From the NCBI RefSeq assembly GCF_902148855.1, contig NC_043962.1, forward strand, positions 26,139,110-26,203,109: a stretch of DNA of 64,000 nt. Direction: 5' to 3'. Below the pieces are notes generated by a model that was given only the letters and a program-made list of their open reading frames with translations, was not told the DNA's origin and searched no databases. Positions 37,800 to 52,224 of the stretch are shown here, piece by piece. The position numbers and the translations under genes were made by a program. Source of the DNA: Sphaeramia orbicularis. Lineage: Eukaryota; Chordata; Actinopteri; Kurtiformes; Apogonidae. Positions within the stretch are counted from its first letter, which is position 1. Each line of letters starts with the position of its first letter.

Positions 37800-38385
37800 G
37801 CTTCTTTAAAAGCCATGTTTGAGGCTCATTTATGCTTTCTTTACCTGCGTATACAGGTTCTAATGATGTCATGCGTCTGTTGAAATGGAATGAGCGTTTC
37901 TCAATTCATCCACCAGAGGGCGCTGTTCTTAATTAACTTTTTTTTAAATTATATGAAGAATGCAATCATTATTCAACAATAAAGCATACAAAAAATATGA
38001 ATATAACAGGAATATACAGAACATCAGACATTCCAAGACACAGTAATCATAAACTAATAATTAGAAGTCATAGAAACTAGAAGAAAAAATTAATTAATTA
38101 GTTAATTAATTAAACAAAAACGACAAAAGATGATAAACATCTGGTAAACATCATCTAATTAATAATTATAGAAGTGCATGTTAGGTTTCTAACCTATTCT
38201 TTATTCATAGTCAGGATAAACAGGAAAAACTTTGAACCAACCAGACACACAAGGAACTATTGTGATCATTTTGTACAAGGTACTGTATTTATATAATCTC
38301 TCTGAATAATATTGTACACTCTCTGTTGATAATGCCCCTTGTAGGGTGGGTGTATGTGGTCAGATGTAGGTTAGCAGAGGAGCAG

Positions 38386-39180
38386 TAGGGCTGGGCTTAT
38401 AAATCTAAATATGGATAGTATCGATACCAAGGTGAGTATCGCTATTGGATCAATACTAGCTTTATGAGCTTGATACTTTTGTTGCTGTTTCTCTTCTATA
38501 CATCCAGCAAATGACATGAATTTCCTCTGAGTTCGTGTGAGCGCAGCTTCTCTCCAAGTCTGTCTGTGCAAACAGTGCACCTCTCTCTCACTCTCGTTCT
38601 CTCGCTCTCTCTGCTGCTTTCTCAGGAACACTCTCCCCTGCTCTGCTGGAGAGCAGAGAGTCAGAGCACTGACTGAGAGCAGCCCTTGATGGCAAGAAGA
38701 TGGAGAGAAAGAGATGCGCTGTGTGGAGCTCATTCACTGCAGCTGACAGGGAAACTGCCACATGTGATATGTGCAATAAAGTCATTTGCCACTGTGGTAA
38801 CACCACAAATGTAAAGGGGACTTGTTACTTTTAGACTGTTAAATAGTTTTATATTGCAGTTAGTGTATGAAAAGGATGTTTATTTGCCTAAAATCTTTGT
38901 CCTGTGTTTTATCATAATCATAATCAACTAACTAAAGGCAAAATCTCAAAATCATTCAATGGTCTTGACATTTCAAGTAGAAAGTATTGGTATCAGCGAT
39001 ACTAGCCCTGTATTTATTAATCAATCAATCAAAGTTTATTTATACAGCACTTTACAACAACATGAAGAAGACCAAAGTGCTTTACATCTAAAAGCGTGAT
39101 TAAATGATAAGATAGAAACAGTTTAGAATTTACTTGGTATCAAACTGATACCAAAATTCCCAGTATCGCCCCCACCCTTA
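38386..39180. mobile_element. hAT element remnant with a BED-finger fragment
   Basis: The ends TAGGGCTGGGC and CCCACCCTTA are roughly inverse, and both flanks carry 'gtatcgataccaagg'-like and 'ctgataccaaaattc'-like inner repeats. Flanks AGGAGCAG and ATAAGCAG match at six of eight bases. Inside is a transposase N-terminal fragment (38700-38834). A piece resembling an L2 3' end ('agtttatttatacagcactt', about 39034) seems inserted near its right side. The element is internally deleted and old. Confidence 0.6.
38700..38834 (+). pseudogene. BED zinc-finger fragment of a hAT transposase
   Basis: This 44-codon frame reads MERKRCAVWSSFTAADRE followed by CDMCNK and CHCGNTTN. It fits the start of hAT transposases with a BED finger (SxVWxxF...CxxC...GNTTN). 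It ends in a stop before the second half of the finger, so the HxxxH pair and the catalytic domain are absent. It lies inside the hAT remnant 38386-39180 and cannot encode a working transposase. Confidence 0.6.
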
Positions 39181-40247
39181 ATAAGCAGCAGGTGCTGTTT
39201 GACCCTCAATATGGTGACCAGGGTGGGGTCCTAGGGGTGGTGGCATCAAGTGAATTCCATCTGTACCACAAAGAGTAAAGTTTTTTGAGAAGAAAGTCTA
39301 TAAAAACAAACATGGTGACGATAGAGGAGGTATTACTAATGTGGATACCAGTGTTGATAATGGGAAGGGTAGTTGTCATTAGTGTGTTGGTAGTTTTTCA
39401 CTAACTTACACCGTCGCTCTTTGAAAAGTTCCGGTATTTATGGAAATTATTCTCTTCAAATTTCAACAGTGCCTCCACGGTTCCCGGTGGTACTGCTCCG
39501 TATTCTCCATCTGGGTACTCATCTGCAGGCTCCCAGAAAACTGACTGACTGATTTACTTCCATATGTCTACATCTTTAACGCAGAGCTTAAATGAGCCCT
39601 TAATGAACGTGTGTGTAGAAAGTACAGATCAACCAAAGGAATTCCCAAAATGTGAATACATGAAACACACACTAAGCAGATGGTGTAAGTGATTTATTTG
39701 GTATAAAAGGCTGTAACAACAACAGGCTCTAAGGTAGCTTTGCATGTTTTTGAAATTAAACATGAAAAGAAATATATTTAAAATCAGTACTTTTCTAAAT
39801 TCTGTTTTGATCATACTCCTTTATATCTTGACTGATACACTGTAGAGCCCAAGCCTTCTTTTTCTTTCTTTTTTTCTTATAACTTTTATTATAATAAATT
39901 GGAATATAAAACTAGTAATGCATCTACCTGATTAATCTGATCAGTTTATGCTTACATTGCTGTGCATTATGTGCTCTTACTGTTCCTAGCAGCAGTGTGT
40001 AAAAGACTCTGCTCTTTATTGTATTTTATTTTATTAAGATATTTTTTATTTATTTTAAATATAGAGACAACTGATTGTAACAATGTGACCACAATGTATT
40101 AGTGCAATTTTGTAAAGAGGAAAATACTTAAGGAGCAACAGCCTGTCAGAATAATTCAGTTCTCCAAACATATAGTTATCCAGACAAAAAGAACTGGAAA
40201 CTTTTACAATAAAATAACTTCTGTATTTTCTTATATTTCATCGCTGC

Positions 40248-43200
40248 TCAAACTGTAGCAACAGTGCTGCAGGCCCTTTTAATGTATCTATAATTGTGGA
40301 AGGTTTCTCTCTGGCTGTCCTTTAAGATTTTCAACAAAGATTCAAGGCTTCCCATTTCCTCATAGGGGCGCTGTTGGGTGGAAAATGGCAAAAATCAAAT
40401 TCACATTCAGTATTTTTGGATGTAAATTGAGCAAACACATATACAAACACCTTAACATGTATTTTCTTACCCTTGTAAGCGCCCGCATCAGGCGCTGCAG
40501 TACTGCATCCTCTCTGTGTGGACACAGACCGGTCACTGTGCTCACACAGCTCAATAAGCAAAAGATGGTGTGTCTCTGTGGCTGATGGTAACAATATGAA
40601 TAGTTAATAAATGCTGTCAGTGAACTTTAGACTAAAGTAGAATTTTCAAGAGACACAGGTAACATATATTGCAGCTGCTTTACCTTCTTGAGCACACTGA
40701 GAGGCTTCCTGTTGTTTGCTCCGCAGCGTAACTTTTCTATGTCGTCTGCACTCAGTACAGGATCCTACATGACAATGGTGAACAAAGTGATAGAGGTAAG
40801 CTAGAGGTGGAAAGTATAACCTGATGCAACATGCTAGGGTGTATTTTTCAGAGTGGGAAATCACTACGACTTCCTGTTTGATGCCACTGACCCTTAACTT
40901 CTCCAGCCAGGTCCACAACAGACAGCTGAGAACATGAGGGTCAGACTCAGTGACCAGGAGGGCCCAGGCACAGTCACTACTGTTCAGTTCCTCCTGTAAA
41001 AAAAAAACAAAACAAAAAAACAAGTGGGTCAATGGATATGAAGCTCTGAATCAAAGTGATATACTCTGATGGCAGACTTGTAACTGTGTACCTGCAGTAG
41101 GGCTGATCTTTGCAGAACAGTTTCTCCAGGAAGGCCTTGGTCTGCCATTGCCTTAGCCACAACTCGAGCCATTGAGGTTGGACCTGAATTGTGTGGATTT
41201 CTGCACAACTTCATATAAATTGTACATATTTTATGATTGACACCAGCACTTTATAATTGTTATATTTATATTGTTATTTATATTATATTTCTAATATGAA
41301 ATGCAGTTACCTCAAAGTTTGAAGTGAGTTTGGGGAGTGTTTTTTTTGCTGTGCACTTGGACCTTCTAGCATAGTTGTTGTTTTTTGAGATCGCATCACC
41401 AAGAGTCTGAATTGTTTTGGTAGTCTTCAGGCCAGGTGATTGTGCAGCACGTTTTGGACTAACTGGGGTCAAATCAGATCGTAACAGATCCTCAACACAC
41501 CAGTTTCTGTCATTTCCAATTCCTGTGGTACAGTATGGACTCAGGTCCAGGTCCTTCAAGGAAGGATACAACAGGGTCAGAAAAGCATCTCAGGTCACTT
41601 TGATTTTGGATCATTCAATCACTATTTAGCAATTCTGCATGTATTATGGAAATTTGACCTCATTTACTGCGATCTTGCTGAGGTCAGAGTCGCTATAGCT
41701 GCGTTTGTCCAGCAGAACCTCCCTCTTTCTTTCTAAGAATCCCAGTGGCTCATCCCAGGAGGACACGGACCCTGAGCTCACCCAAGAGCCCTTACGCCCC
41801 TCTCGTAACAAGGGCAGGTACTGTCTGGCCACCAGGGTCTCCTTCACAGCCCTGCTCAGGACCTTCAGTGCTGCTCTCTTGTCTAGTTCAGCATGTACCT
41901 CTGGAGGAGTGGGAAGACCCATGGCTAAGCAGGACAGACGCACACAGAGGAGGTACACCACCTGGCAAGATATTCAAGAAGAGGTCAGGAGGTCTTTCTG
42001 CTGCTCTACACTACAGTCAGGTACATTCACTGTTCAGTAGCTGACCTTTGGTGTGTATCTGAGGGTGCGAGCCTCCTGACCATGCAGCAGTATTCCCTGT
42101 CGGTTTATGTAGTGCTGCAGAGTAAAAGGGTTTCCGTGCCTCAGGCTGAGGTCTGGATACTGGACTAGCTGTGTACCTAGCAGGCGTGCAAAGTCAAACA
42201 CCTGGCTGATCTGTGCACGGGTTTGGATAGAACGAGGTCGTTTAATGCGCACATAGTGGACAGCCTCACTTGGGCTGATACGCAGGGTGTAGACCAGGTA
42301 ACAGGCGATCAGAACACCTGGAGACAACAATGAATATACACAACATACACATATGTGCATATAACATGACCACTGCATATGTGAATTCACTATGATCTCA
42401 CCAGTCCTGCCAAGGCCTGCATGGCAGTGCACAGCAACTCTTCCTTCTCTCACTGCAAAGGCCAAAACCTTCACCTCGTCAATCATACCAACAAGAGTTG
42501 ACACACCAAAATCTGGCATCCCAAAGTTGTAAAAGTAAACTGGAAATACACAAGCACATGCAAACATATTATGGACTAGCACGTGTACATTGGCAGATTA
42601 TGTGCTTGGATATGAAAACCCAGAGTATAACCCCATTCATATCCCTTGATATCTGCTAAGGCACTCTCAATACATCTAATAATAGTTCCAACCTAGAATT
42701 ATTTGATTGATGAAATGCACAAGAAGAGCAAATAGCTGAATATCAAATGCATCAAGTTCTCACTGTCATTGTCCATGAAGATTTGTGGGGAGTATGTGAA
42801 GCCACTTTGCGGTTCTAAGGGAGGTCCACAGTGAGCATGCTCCCCAGGGAGCTGCATGTTGATGATAGATTTGATGTTTAACCTAAAGGAAAAAGACACA
42901 TTATGCAATAAAAACTGACACTAGAACAGTGGTAGTGAAGTGGCAGTCGTATTCAAGGAGCTACAGGAAAATGTAGAGGGGAAATAAACTTGGAGACTCT
43001 TGAGATAGTGGATAAAATAAAAGGCAATGTCACACCATTTTATGTTTTCTAGTGTGTTCCAGATACTCAGAAATACAACAAATATTGACACAACTACAAT
43101 AGATGCTGATTACCTTTTGAATTGTTCAATGATGTCATATTTCTCAATTAGATGCGTTGATGGTCGTGCCATTGCTATAATATCATCTGTCACCCTGCAA

Positions 43201-43786
43201 TACAAATGCATGTTATCAATAACTGCTTACTGATTATAATGTGCTACATAAAAAGTCCAAGCCTCACCAAGAGGAGAAAAGGCCTCGAATGGCCTGCTGG
43301 TTTGCCTTCCAACACTCTGGTCCTTCATAACGACAGTCTATCCCTCCACAGGCCAGCAGACACAGGAGCCTGGGTGGGATAGCCTTCACCAGGTTCTCCC
43401 GGGCCTGCGAATAGGAGGGCCGTGGTACTGGTATGTGTGGGGCCAAGGTTGGCATCATTCTGCCGGTGAAACCCAGAGGTCTGTCTGAACTCGTACACTG
43501 TAAATGTGAAGTATGTATTGTCATCTGTCTCTGGGATTAAGGCCAAACTGAGCCACCTTGTGCAGGCTTCGGTTAGCTCCTTTTCATAGCAGAACTCCTA
43601 ATGAACAGGTTGTTACTGTATGACAAACATTGACAAGAATACAGTTTGTTAAACAATGATTCAGAATAGATTTTCCAAAATGCACTGCATGCTTTTTCTT
43701 TCTTTCTTTTTTTTTCTTTTATTAAATATGTCAAATTTCAGGCTTACCTTTTTGATTATGTTGGACGGTGAAATGAAAAATCCCAT
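40248..43786 (-). CDS. ptpdc1: Protein tyrosine phosphatase domain-containing protein 1 (PTPDC1)
   Basis: PTPDC1 is a dual-specificity-type cysteine phosphatase; knock-down work linked it to cilium length and centrosomes. Thirteen exons, plus coordinates: 43748-43786 (start), 43268-43497, 43114-43194, 42764-42882, 42402-42539, 42046-42317, 41659-41961, 41311-41553, 41092-41208, 40892-40993, 40684-40764, 40471-40581, 40248-40370 (stop). This gives about 652 residues (human about 754, longer in the middle). The catalytic loop HCHAGLGRTG carries the nucleophilic Cys and the Arg; an Asp is present in FGMPDFGV, the general-acid region. IKRPRSIQTRAQ and the C-terminal DCAWALL...WTWLEKLR match the family. 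Two boundaries are uncertain: the acceptor at 43498 and the weak one at 41209, needed to keep frame. Identity is secure; which teleost paralogue it is I cannot tell. Confidence 0.88.
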
Positions 43787-44454
43787 TTAAGTGTGTCCAG
43801 AAAACAAGAGTGCTGAAAAGTGAAGAGAATGAGCCAAAAAGGCATGTGCTTCACCCCACTGTCCACAGATACACACCCATTAAATGTGCACTGACCCAGC
43901 TTTACTAATCCTGATTAGCTGTCATCACACATCAGAGCAAGCCAATTATATAATGCTTATACCGTCACTTATAAACAGTGCACACCTGTCCTACATACTT
44001 GTGTACATGTAAGGCTTCATATATGTTTTTGTATACATTTATACGCTAAAAGAATATTCTCTTTTCAATAGTAAAATTTGTATACAGAAAACACAAACAA
44101 AAAGAAAAGTGCAAAGTATAAAACAGGTCCATACTCAAGGTTTTAGGTCGGTTCTTAACATAGAAACACAGCTTATAGTTTGTGATTATACAGAGAAGCA
44201 TCAGAATTAACGCACAGTAACATCAATTATAACTTAAAAGTCTTGATATTTGGGTTTGACTTTATTTATTAAACAAACTTGGCATCAGCATCCTATCAGA
44301 GCAAATTGGTTTCATGAGATCCTTTTACCTCAATATTTAACATTACCCACAAGAGTAAATGGGACTCCACAGGTTTATATAGAGGGTATGCACGTGACGT
44401 CACCGCTAGCGGAAGTCACCGCGGTTCCGCCCACTGAGTGGCAGAAAGAAGGAG

Positions 44455-44685
44455 ATGAGTAGCAGCTTTGGCTTGAATACAGCGAAAACTTTAGAACAAT
44501 CTAAAAAGTGGGGAAGAGCTGTTGTGCCACTGATTGCACAAATAGGTTTAAAAAGCACTCAGAGCTATCATTTTAGCGGTGACCTAAAGCCAAAGACAGA
44601 AGAAGCAGATGGATCGCTGCAATTTGTAGAAATAACTGGAATCCAGACAATGAAACCTGGATTTGTGGTTGCCATTTCGTGTCAG
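44455..44685 (+). pseudogene. Inward-facing first-exon-like frame of the 44378-45543 element
   Basis: The frame begins MSSSFGLNTAKTLEQSKKWG 55 bp inside the inverted end and runs 77 codons to AISCQ, then meets a good donor, CAG|GTAACG. No matching acceptor exon follows before the other element end, so the gene is cut off. I do not recognise the protein family. Confidence 0.4.
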
Positions 44686-45165
44686 GTAACGTTAATTTAT
44701 GCTGTGTTCTTGTGTAAAATCATACTTTAAATTACATATGGGTTTTGGCTAACGTTACTTCTTAGTAAAGCTCTTAATGTTAGCATCTGTCATTTAGTTC
44801 TATATTTCAGAACTGAAACGTTTTTGTCTTCAATTGTGTGATTATGAACCTTGTACGCTACATGATTTGTAAACTAGCTTAAACTGAGGCTAACCTAGTT
44901 TTCCAAAGAAGGGGGTACTCTAGCACAAAGCTGTTGTAGCTGTGTTGGATCCAGTATTTGATGTTAACTCTACTTAAATATCCACAGTACCAGTAGATCA
45001 TCCACTCACTTGGGTCAGTACTAAGGGTTCAACTCCAGTAAATCAGTAGTGAACTGTGAGCACTACTGCTGGGCCTTTACCTTGGAAATCACCACCAAGA
45101 AAATACGTCTGCACTGACCTCAAAAACAATAGTATGTTGAGTTGAAAGCACTCCCCAGCACTCCT

Positions 45166-45342
45166 CTAATTAACGATGACGAGGATGTCAACAACTCTTC
45201 GTCTTTTGTATGCTTTCAGCCTTTGCATTGTGGATTTTCCCAGCGTTGAAATCAGGTTCATATAAATGTCAGGATACGTGATTTCCGGCCACATATCAAT
45301 GTTCGTAGACCACTTGTTGTTTGGTAGCTTGTGTGGATCCAT
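45166..45342 (-). pseudogene. Inward-facing N-terminal fragment resembling YqaJ-associated transposon proteins
   Basis: A 58-codon frame starts MDPHKLPNNKWSTNIDMWPE and continues ITYPDIYMNL...RLKAYK. From memory, W-P-x-I-T-Y-P-D-I-x-x-x-L followed by LKAYKSLEAY is the N-terminus of many uncharacterised teleost proteins with YqaJ-like nuclease and SWIM-type domains carried by DNA transposons. Here the reading leaves that pattern after KAYK and stops. The resemblance is recollection, not a search result. Confidence 0.45.
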
Positions 45343-45786
45343 GTTGAGTCCAATTGTCTATAATTTCATGTTATATTTCACATTTTTCCCGGTCTCACTG
45401 TAGTTACTGCTATGCTCTGCCATGTTGAGCCGGTTTGTTTTTGCCACTCAGTCTGACTTAGAGGGGTGTGGCCCAGGGGGGAAGTGACGTATGTGCATTC
45501 CCTCTATACAGGGAATAGTGACGTCACATGCATACCCTCTATACACTATTATTTAGCATTGACAGTTATGCCCCGACCAGTGCCTGTCATAGCCAAAACA
45601 CTGGAATTGTAGGGATAAATTAGGCACAAGTGTTTTGCTCAGGGTTTTCCCATTGATAGTCAGGAGAACTAAACACGACTTTTCCAAATCTTGTTGAAGT
45701 TGGTCTTAGGTTGATATTTGTAGTGTAAAGTCACTTGCTTTGCTGGTTTTTGCTCCATCCTTCCATTCATCAACCCATTTCTTATA

Positions 45787-45828
45787 ATACTACTACTACT
45801 ACTACTACTAATAATAATAATAATAATG
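45787..45828 (+). repeat. (TAC)n-(AAT)n trinucleotide repeat
   Basis: A TAC run passes into an AAT run. It precedes 'ggattaaatagcgcttttct' (45833 on), which resembles the 3' end of an L2-type LINE, so the array may derive from a LINE tail. Confidence 0.8.
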
Positions 45829-46578
45829 GATTGGATTAAATAGCGCTTTTCTAGACACCCAAAGCGCCTTACATTTCTTGCCTTTTTAATTCACACTTAA
45901 ATTTTTTAAAAAAAGGTTCTTGTGAAAAGACCATACCCCCCGCACACCCCCGACACACACACACACACACAGCTTCGTGTCTTAGTTTTTTATAAACTTA
46001 TTGTCAATAACAATAACATTCTAATATATAATAATATAGTAATACATTTTCTTGAGGGGATGACCCTCAAATCCAATATTCCCACAACTGCAACCACCTG
46101 CCCTTAAGGGAAAACCTCTTAAGACCCTGACTGCATATGTTGTTTTTGACTATCACTCTGGAGGGTTTTTTTTTTTTTTTTTGTCATTTCATTTGGTTTA
46201 TTCAGGAAGCATAACAGACTAAGTGCAATATTATTGAGTGTAATGATGAGTAATACACTTCAGCTGATAGCAGAGGGATTTAGAAAACCAACCAGTCCAG
46301 CCACTCTAACCAGTTACATGTTTTACACCCTTCTTTCCTGTCTTCCCTTGATTGTGAACTATCAATTGATAGCATATAAATGCACCAAGGCAAATATATG
46401 AAAAGTTAGTCAAATACAGCCACAGCTAGACCGACTAGATCTGTACAAGAGTCACGGGTTTAAAAGGAGTTGGATTTCAGAAAGAAAAAAAAAAATCAAC
46501 TTCCTCTTGTGAGTTCCTGGCAGACAGTGCCACCATAATATCAGTCTCTTGGGAATATAAACTGAAAAAAGCATAGCA

Positions 46579-46579
<1 letters not shown>

Positions 46580-46630
<51 letters not shown>
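46580..46630 (+). repeat. (AAT)n microsatellite
   Basis: About 50 bp of perfect AAT repeat lies in the spacer, just beyond the likely 3' end of the ARF gene. Confidence 0.95.
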
Positions 46631-46632
<2 letters not shown>

Positions 46633-46711
46633 TCATAATAAGGGGGGGATAGTTCATAAAAAAAAGCTTCAGGTAAAAATCAAACTTATTCAACAAATGG
46701 AGTGCAAAATT

Positions 46712-46744
46712 TTTATTTATTTTTTTTTACACAATGGCTTTATT
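46712..46744 (-). terminator. Candidate polyadenylation signals of the ARF gene
   Basis: Two AATAAA hexamers occur on the minus strand (TTTATT at 46712-46717 and at about 46739-46744), 1.1 kb after the ARF stop codon. This would give a 3' UTR of about 1.1 kb. Confidence 0.5.
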
Positions 46745-47838
46745 CAAAGTTTTTTTCTGGAAAATACTTTTAATAATTTCAAATGTGTCAGCTCAAGCAT
46801 CTGCAAGCAAAAGTTGGAATGTGCATCACTATGCATATTTGGTAGAGATGTTTTTATGTGTAAAGAAAGATACAATTATTAATATATACAGTACTTGCTA
46901 TAAGCCACTATAGCAAACATAGCAATAAGCACTGCAAAAAACCAAAAAATAATTGCTATGCTGCTTTACTGTGTTACAGAGACACTGGCCCTGTTTTCCT
47001 TCCTCTTTTTAAGTTAAGGACAAAAAGATGTGTTGTAATGGGCAGAAAAACTGTCAAATTCAACAAAACTTTGATACAAAACATACAGAAGTGTCATTGC
47101 ATTGCATTAATTTTATATTTCAAAAGTGAAATAGTTGCAAAATCAACTTAAGAGGGAGCATGTCCGCCAAGTAAGATAAGAAAGAACTACTCAGATTTGT
47201 ATGAAAAGGAAGCAGAAGGCACAACGTTGCATTTTGGATACATTTACAAAGAGGCCACATTGCTACAAGGTTTAGTGTAATGTCAGTCCACGTGAGTGTG
47301 CAGGATAAAGGCCTTTACAGAAATATTTTGGCATGAGACACAGTGAGTAGTAAAGGATCAGATCTGTGAGGGAGTCAAATATCCATACAAGGTTACGGAA
47401 ATGAACTGCTTGTGCCTGCATACAAGTTGTCCTCCCACAAAACTCCAGGCTTATATCTTCATATCTCCCAACCTCGGCAGGTCCAACATTTCTACAAGTG
47501 GTTGAATGCCGTAAATAATACCCAGACTCGATCCAAGGTGTCGAATGGAAAAAGCCCAATTCTTTGTTTCCATTTCCCTGATAGGCTGATTGCTCATGAT
47601 TCAACACAATGTATCAATACATTGTAAGAGTTTGATAAGACAAGTAGAGATAATATCAAAGCACTGATAAGAAATTAAGAAAATATGAGATGTTATGTTT
47701 TCCACGGAAGATTATACTATCCACCAGGTTGTCCACTTTGAGAACTTTGGTGCCAAAAGACCAAATGTTTCTAGACTCAATGTCTGTGCGTTGGTGTTCA
47801 GTCTCTCTCTCTCTCTGTCCAGCTGATCCATTTCTTCT

Positions 47839-50341
<2,503 letters not shown>

Positions 50342-50500
50342 CACGTCTGATCAGTGAAGAAGAGAAGTGCTGGTTCTGAAAAAAAGAAAGTGATGCACTA
50401 ATTCAGCCAGACAGATGCCGTTAGTGTGATTTCCTCATAGGGCTGTGGGACTGCCACGTCCGGGCCAACGTGGAAGACACGACGTCAGCGCTTTGAATCA
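50342..50500 (-). promoter_or_regulatory. ARF gene promoter region
   Basis: The sequence upstream of the ARF ATG turns CpG-rich ('ccacgtccgggccaacgtgg' at about 50456-50475, then 'cacgacgtcagcgc'). The ACGTCA core is a CRE-type half site. No TATA box is visible, as is usual for a housekeeping gene. The start site is not determinable from sequence. Confidence 0.4.
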
Positions 50501-50982
50501 ACTTTATTGACAACATCTGTTAACACAACTTTATTCACTGGTTAGTTAGTATATTTTACTAGTCAGTTATAGGCTGCCTACAAATGATGGGATGGGATGA
50601 TACGAACTCATAGTCTACTTTTATTTACATGTTAGAATAAGAGAATTTATGATCAGCTTTAATAATAACAATGAAGGGTGTAATATCAACAACAACAAAG
50701 CTAGAAATAGTACCAAAGAAGGACTGTTTATAAATAAAGTACTGCATGTATTTGGATAAAAGTTATGTTGTTCTACATTGCATTTGTATGTATAAGTTAG
50801 TTATTACAAAACATGTTTGCTGTAACTGTGTAACAGCACAACAGGAAAGAAAAAATAAAAATCAGCTGAATTATTGACTGTGTTTTTCAAAACCTAAATT
50901 TACACATCACATAAGATTAACAGTAAAATTTGTAATTTACGTGAACAGTTTTGAAAAGGTTGATGTAATGTATTACATTTCT

Positions 50983-50987
50983 TACAC

Positions 50988-51036
<49 letters not shown>
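50983..51036 (+). repeat. (AC)n microsatellite
   Basis: A nearly pure AC run with one 'cg' interruption in the spacer between the ARF gene and the receptor-like gene. Confidence 0.95.
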
Positions 51037-51037
<1 letters not shown>

Positions 51038-51224
51038 CTCATGGATGGAGGTCACAAATTGGGCAAAGCAACAAAACAGTCTTGCACAAAAACCATGAAA
51101 AGGGGTAAAACCAATAAAGGGCCATTTTAGAGGTTGTAAAAGGAGACTGAAAATGCAATTTACAACCACCCACTGAGTCTATCACAGAGATAGATAAAAC
51201 AAAAAGATGGGCCTTAGACAGTGT

Positions 51225-51772
51225 TTAACCCTTTCATGCATGAATTATGAGATTTTTTTCCTGACTATTTTTATTCCTCTTTAGGCATGAAAAAAACAAT
51301 GTGATTGAAATTTTTTTATGAACCTATTTTTCATGAAGTTACAAAAATGTCCACTCAGCTGGACACCATGTGTTTCATTTTTTAAGCGACATATTGTGTG
51401 AAACTATGAAATAAAAACATTTTTAATGCTGCTAGTCTGATATTTTCTCACATTTTAACATACTATAATACTAGCTATAACACACTCAGATAATATGCAA
51501 AAAACAACATGTTTTTTGTTTTTTTTTTTAAACTGTTAATCACAGTCTAATAACAATTAGCAATAGATTTATACTCAAATATGTCACTGCAGATCAGGTT
51601 TATCAAGAACAGGAAAGTTACAGTAATGGGATGAATTACAGTGTATGGGATGGTGCATAAGCGTCCACTGTGTTGGCTGACATGGAAGTAAAACAACAAA
51701 ACCATGAAAATACAAGAGAAGAGCTGGAGAATAACTGTCCACTATAGTGACCACTATGCATGAAAGGGTTAA
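51225..51772. mobile_element. TTAA-flanked MITE (piggyBac-like ends), second family
   Basis: The element begins TTAA-CCCTTTCATGCATGAA and ends with the inverse CACTATGCATGAAAGGG-TTAA. The 548-bp interior is AT-rich and non-coding. TTAA at both ends points to piggyBac-type transposition. The ends differ from the CCCATAAAGACCCA family, so this is a separate family. Confidence 0.75.
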
Positions 51773-52224
51773 AATGGGAGTCAGTGGTCAGGATGGGGGG
51801 TGGGGCAAACTGAGGTGGGAGGGACAATCTCCTTTTAAAGACTTCAACTGACCAATTGCAGTCAGGTGAGGAGAAACATGGCAGGTGCACCTGATAACCA
51901 CTAACGACCTGTGGACATGATTCAACCAAGAAAGAAAACAGCTGTGGGATCTGTGTCTGGAACAAATGACACTGAAAACACGGGCATTCACTGAATCCAT
52001 ATGATATAATTAAAGTTGCAAGCAGCATTGGTCGAGACCTCACGCTGTGGCCCGGTTCCACCTCCCGTCCATGTTTTTTTTGGCAGTTTTATATGTATAT
52101 ATATTTGGCTGACATTCTGTCTGCCTATACCTAACCTATAGCAATTAAATTACAGTAACAAATCAAAATGTTTGTGATAACAGAAGAGTTTTAGGGACCC
52201 TTTTCAGTAGCTGTAACTGCTGAT

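Larger units (their letters stand above)
36844..40247. other. Spacer between cimap1b and ptpdc1
   Basis: From the left it holds the cimap1b 5' UTR intron, its probable non-coding exon and X-box, then AT-rich sequence, the hAT remnant at 38386-39180, and the ptpdc1 3' UTR. No other exon is supported. Confidence 0.6.
44378..45543. mobile_element. Internally deleted DNA transposon with 26-bp inverted ends (possibly ISL2EU-like)
   Basis: TATAGAGGGTATGCACGTGA(CGTCAC) at 44378-44403 is repeated in inverse, with one mismatch, at 45518-45543. The terminal TA or TATA is compatible with a 2-bp TA target duplication. A second, weaker copy of the right end lies at 45484-45508. Inside, two short frames point inward from the ends: 44455-44685 (+) and 45166-45342 (-). 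Convergent terminal genes fit a two-gene element whose centre was lost. ISL2EU, which carries a transposase and a YqaJ-type nuclease gene and uses TA sites, is my best guess; the family is not proven. Confidence 0.6.
43787..47838. other. Spacer between ptpdc1 and the ARF gene
   Basis: It holds ptpdc1 upstream sequence, the deleted transposon 44378-45543, two trinucleotide repeats and the ARF 3' UTR (about 46710-47838). No host coding frame is supported. Confidence 0.6.

Noticed and set aside
37657-37872. 71-codon minus-strand frame upstream of cimap1b
   Set aside because: It overlaps the predicted non-coding exon and X-box and has no recognisable protein features.
42034-42582. A single 182-codon phosphatase frame as a one-exon gene
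   Set aside because: It reads through an intron (42318-42401) between two ptpdc1 exons; the splice sites there are clear.
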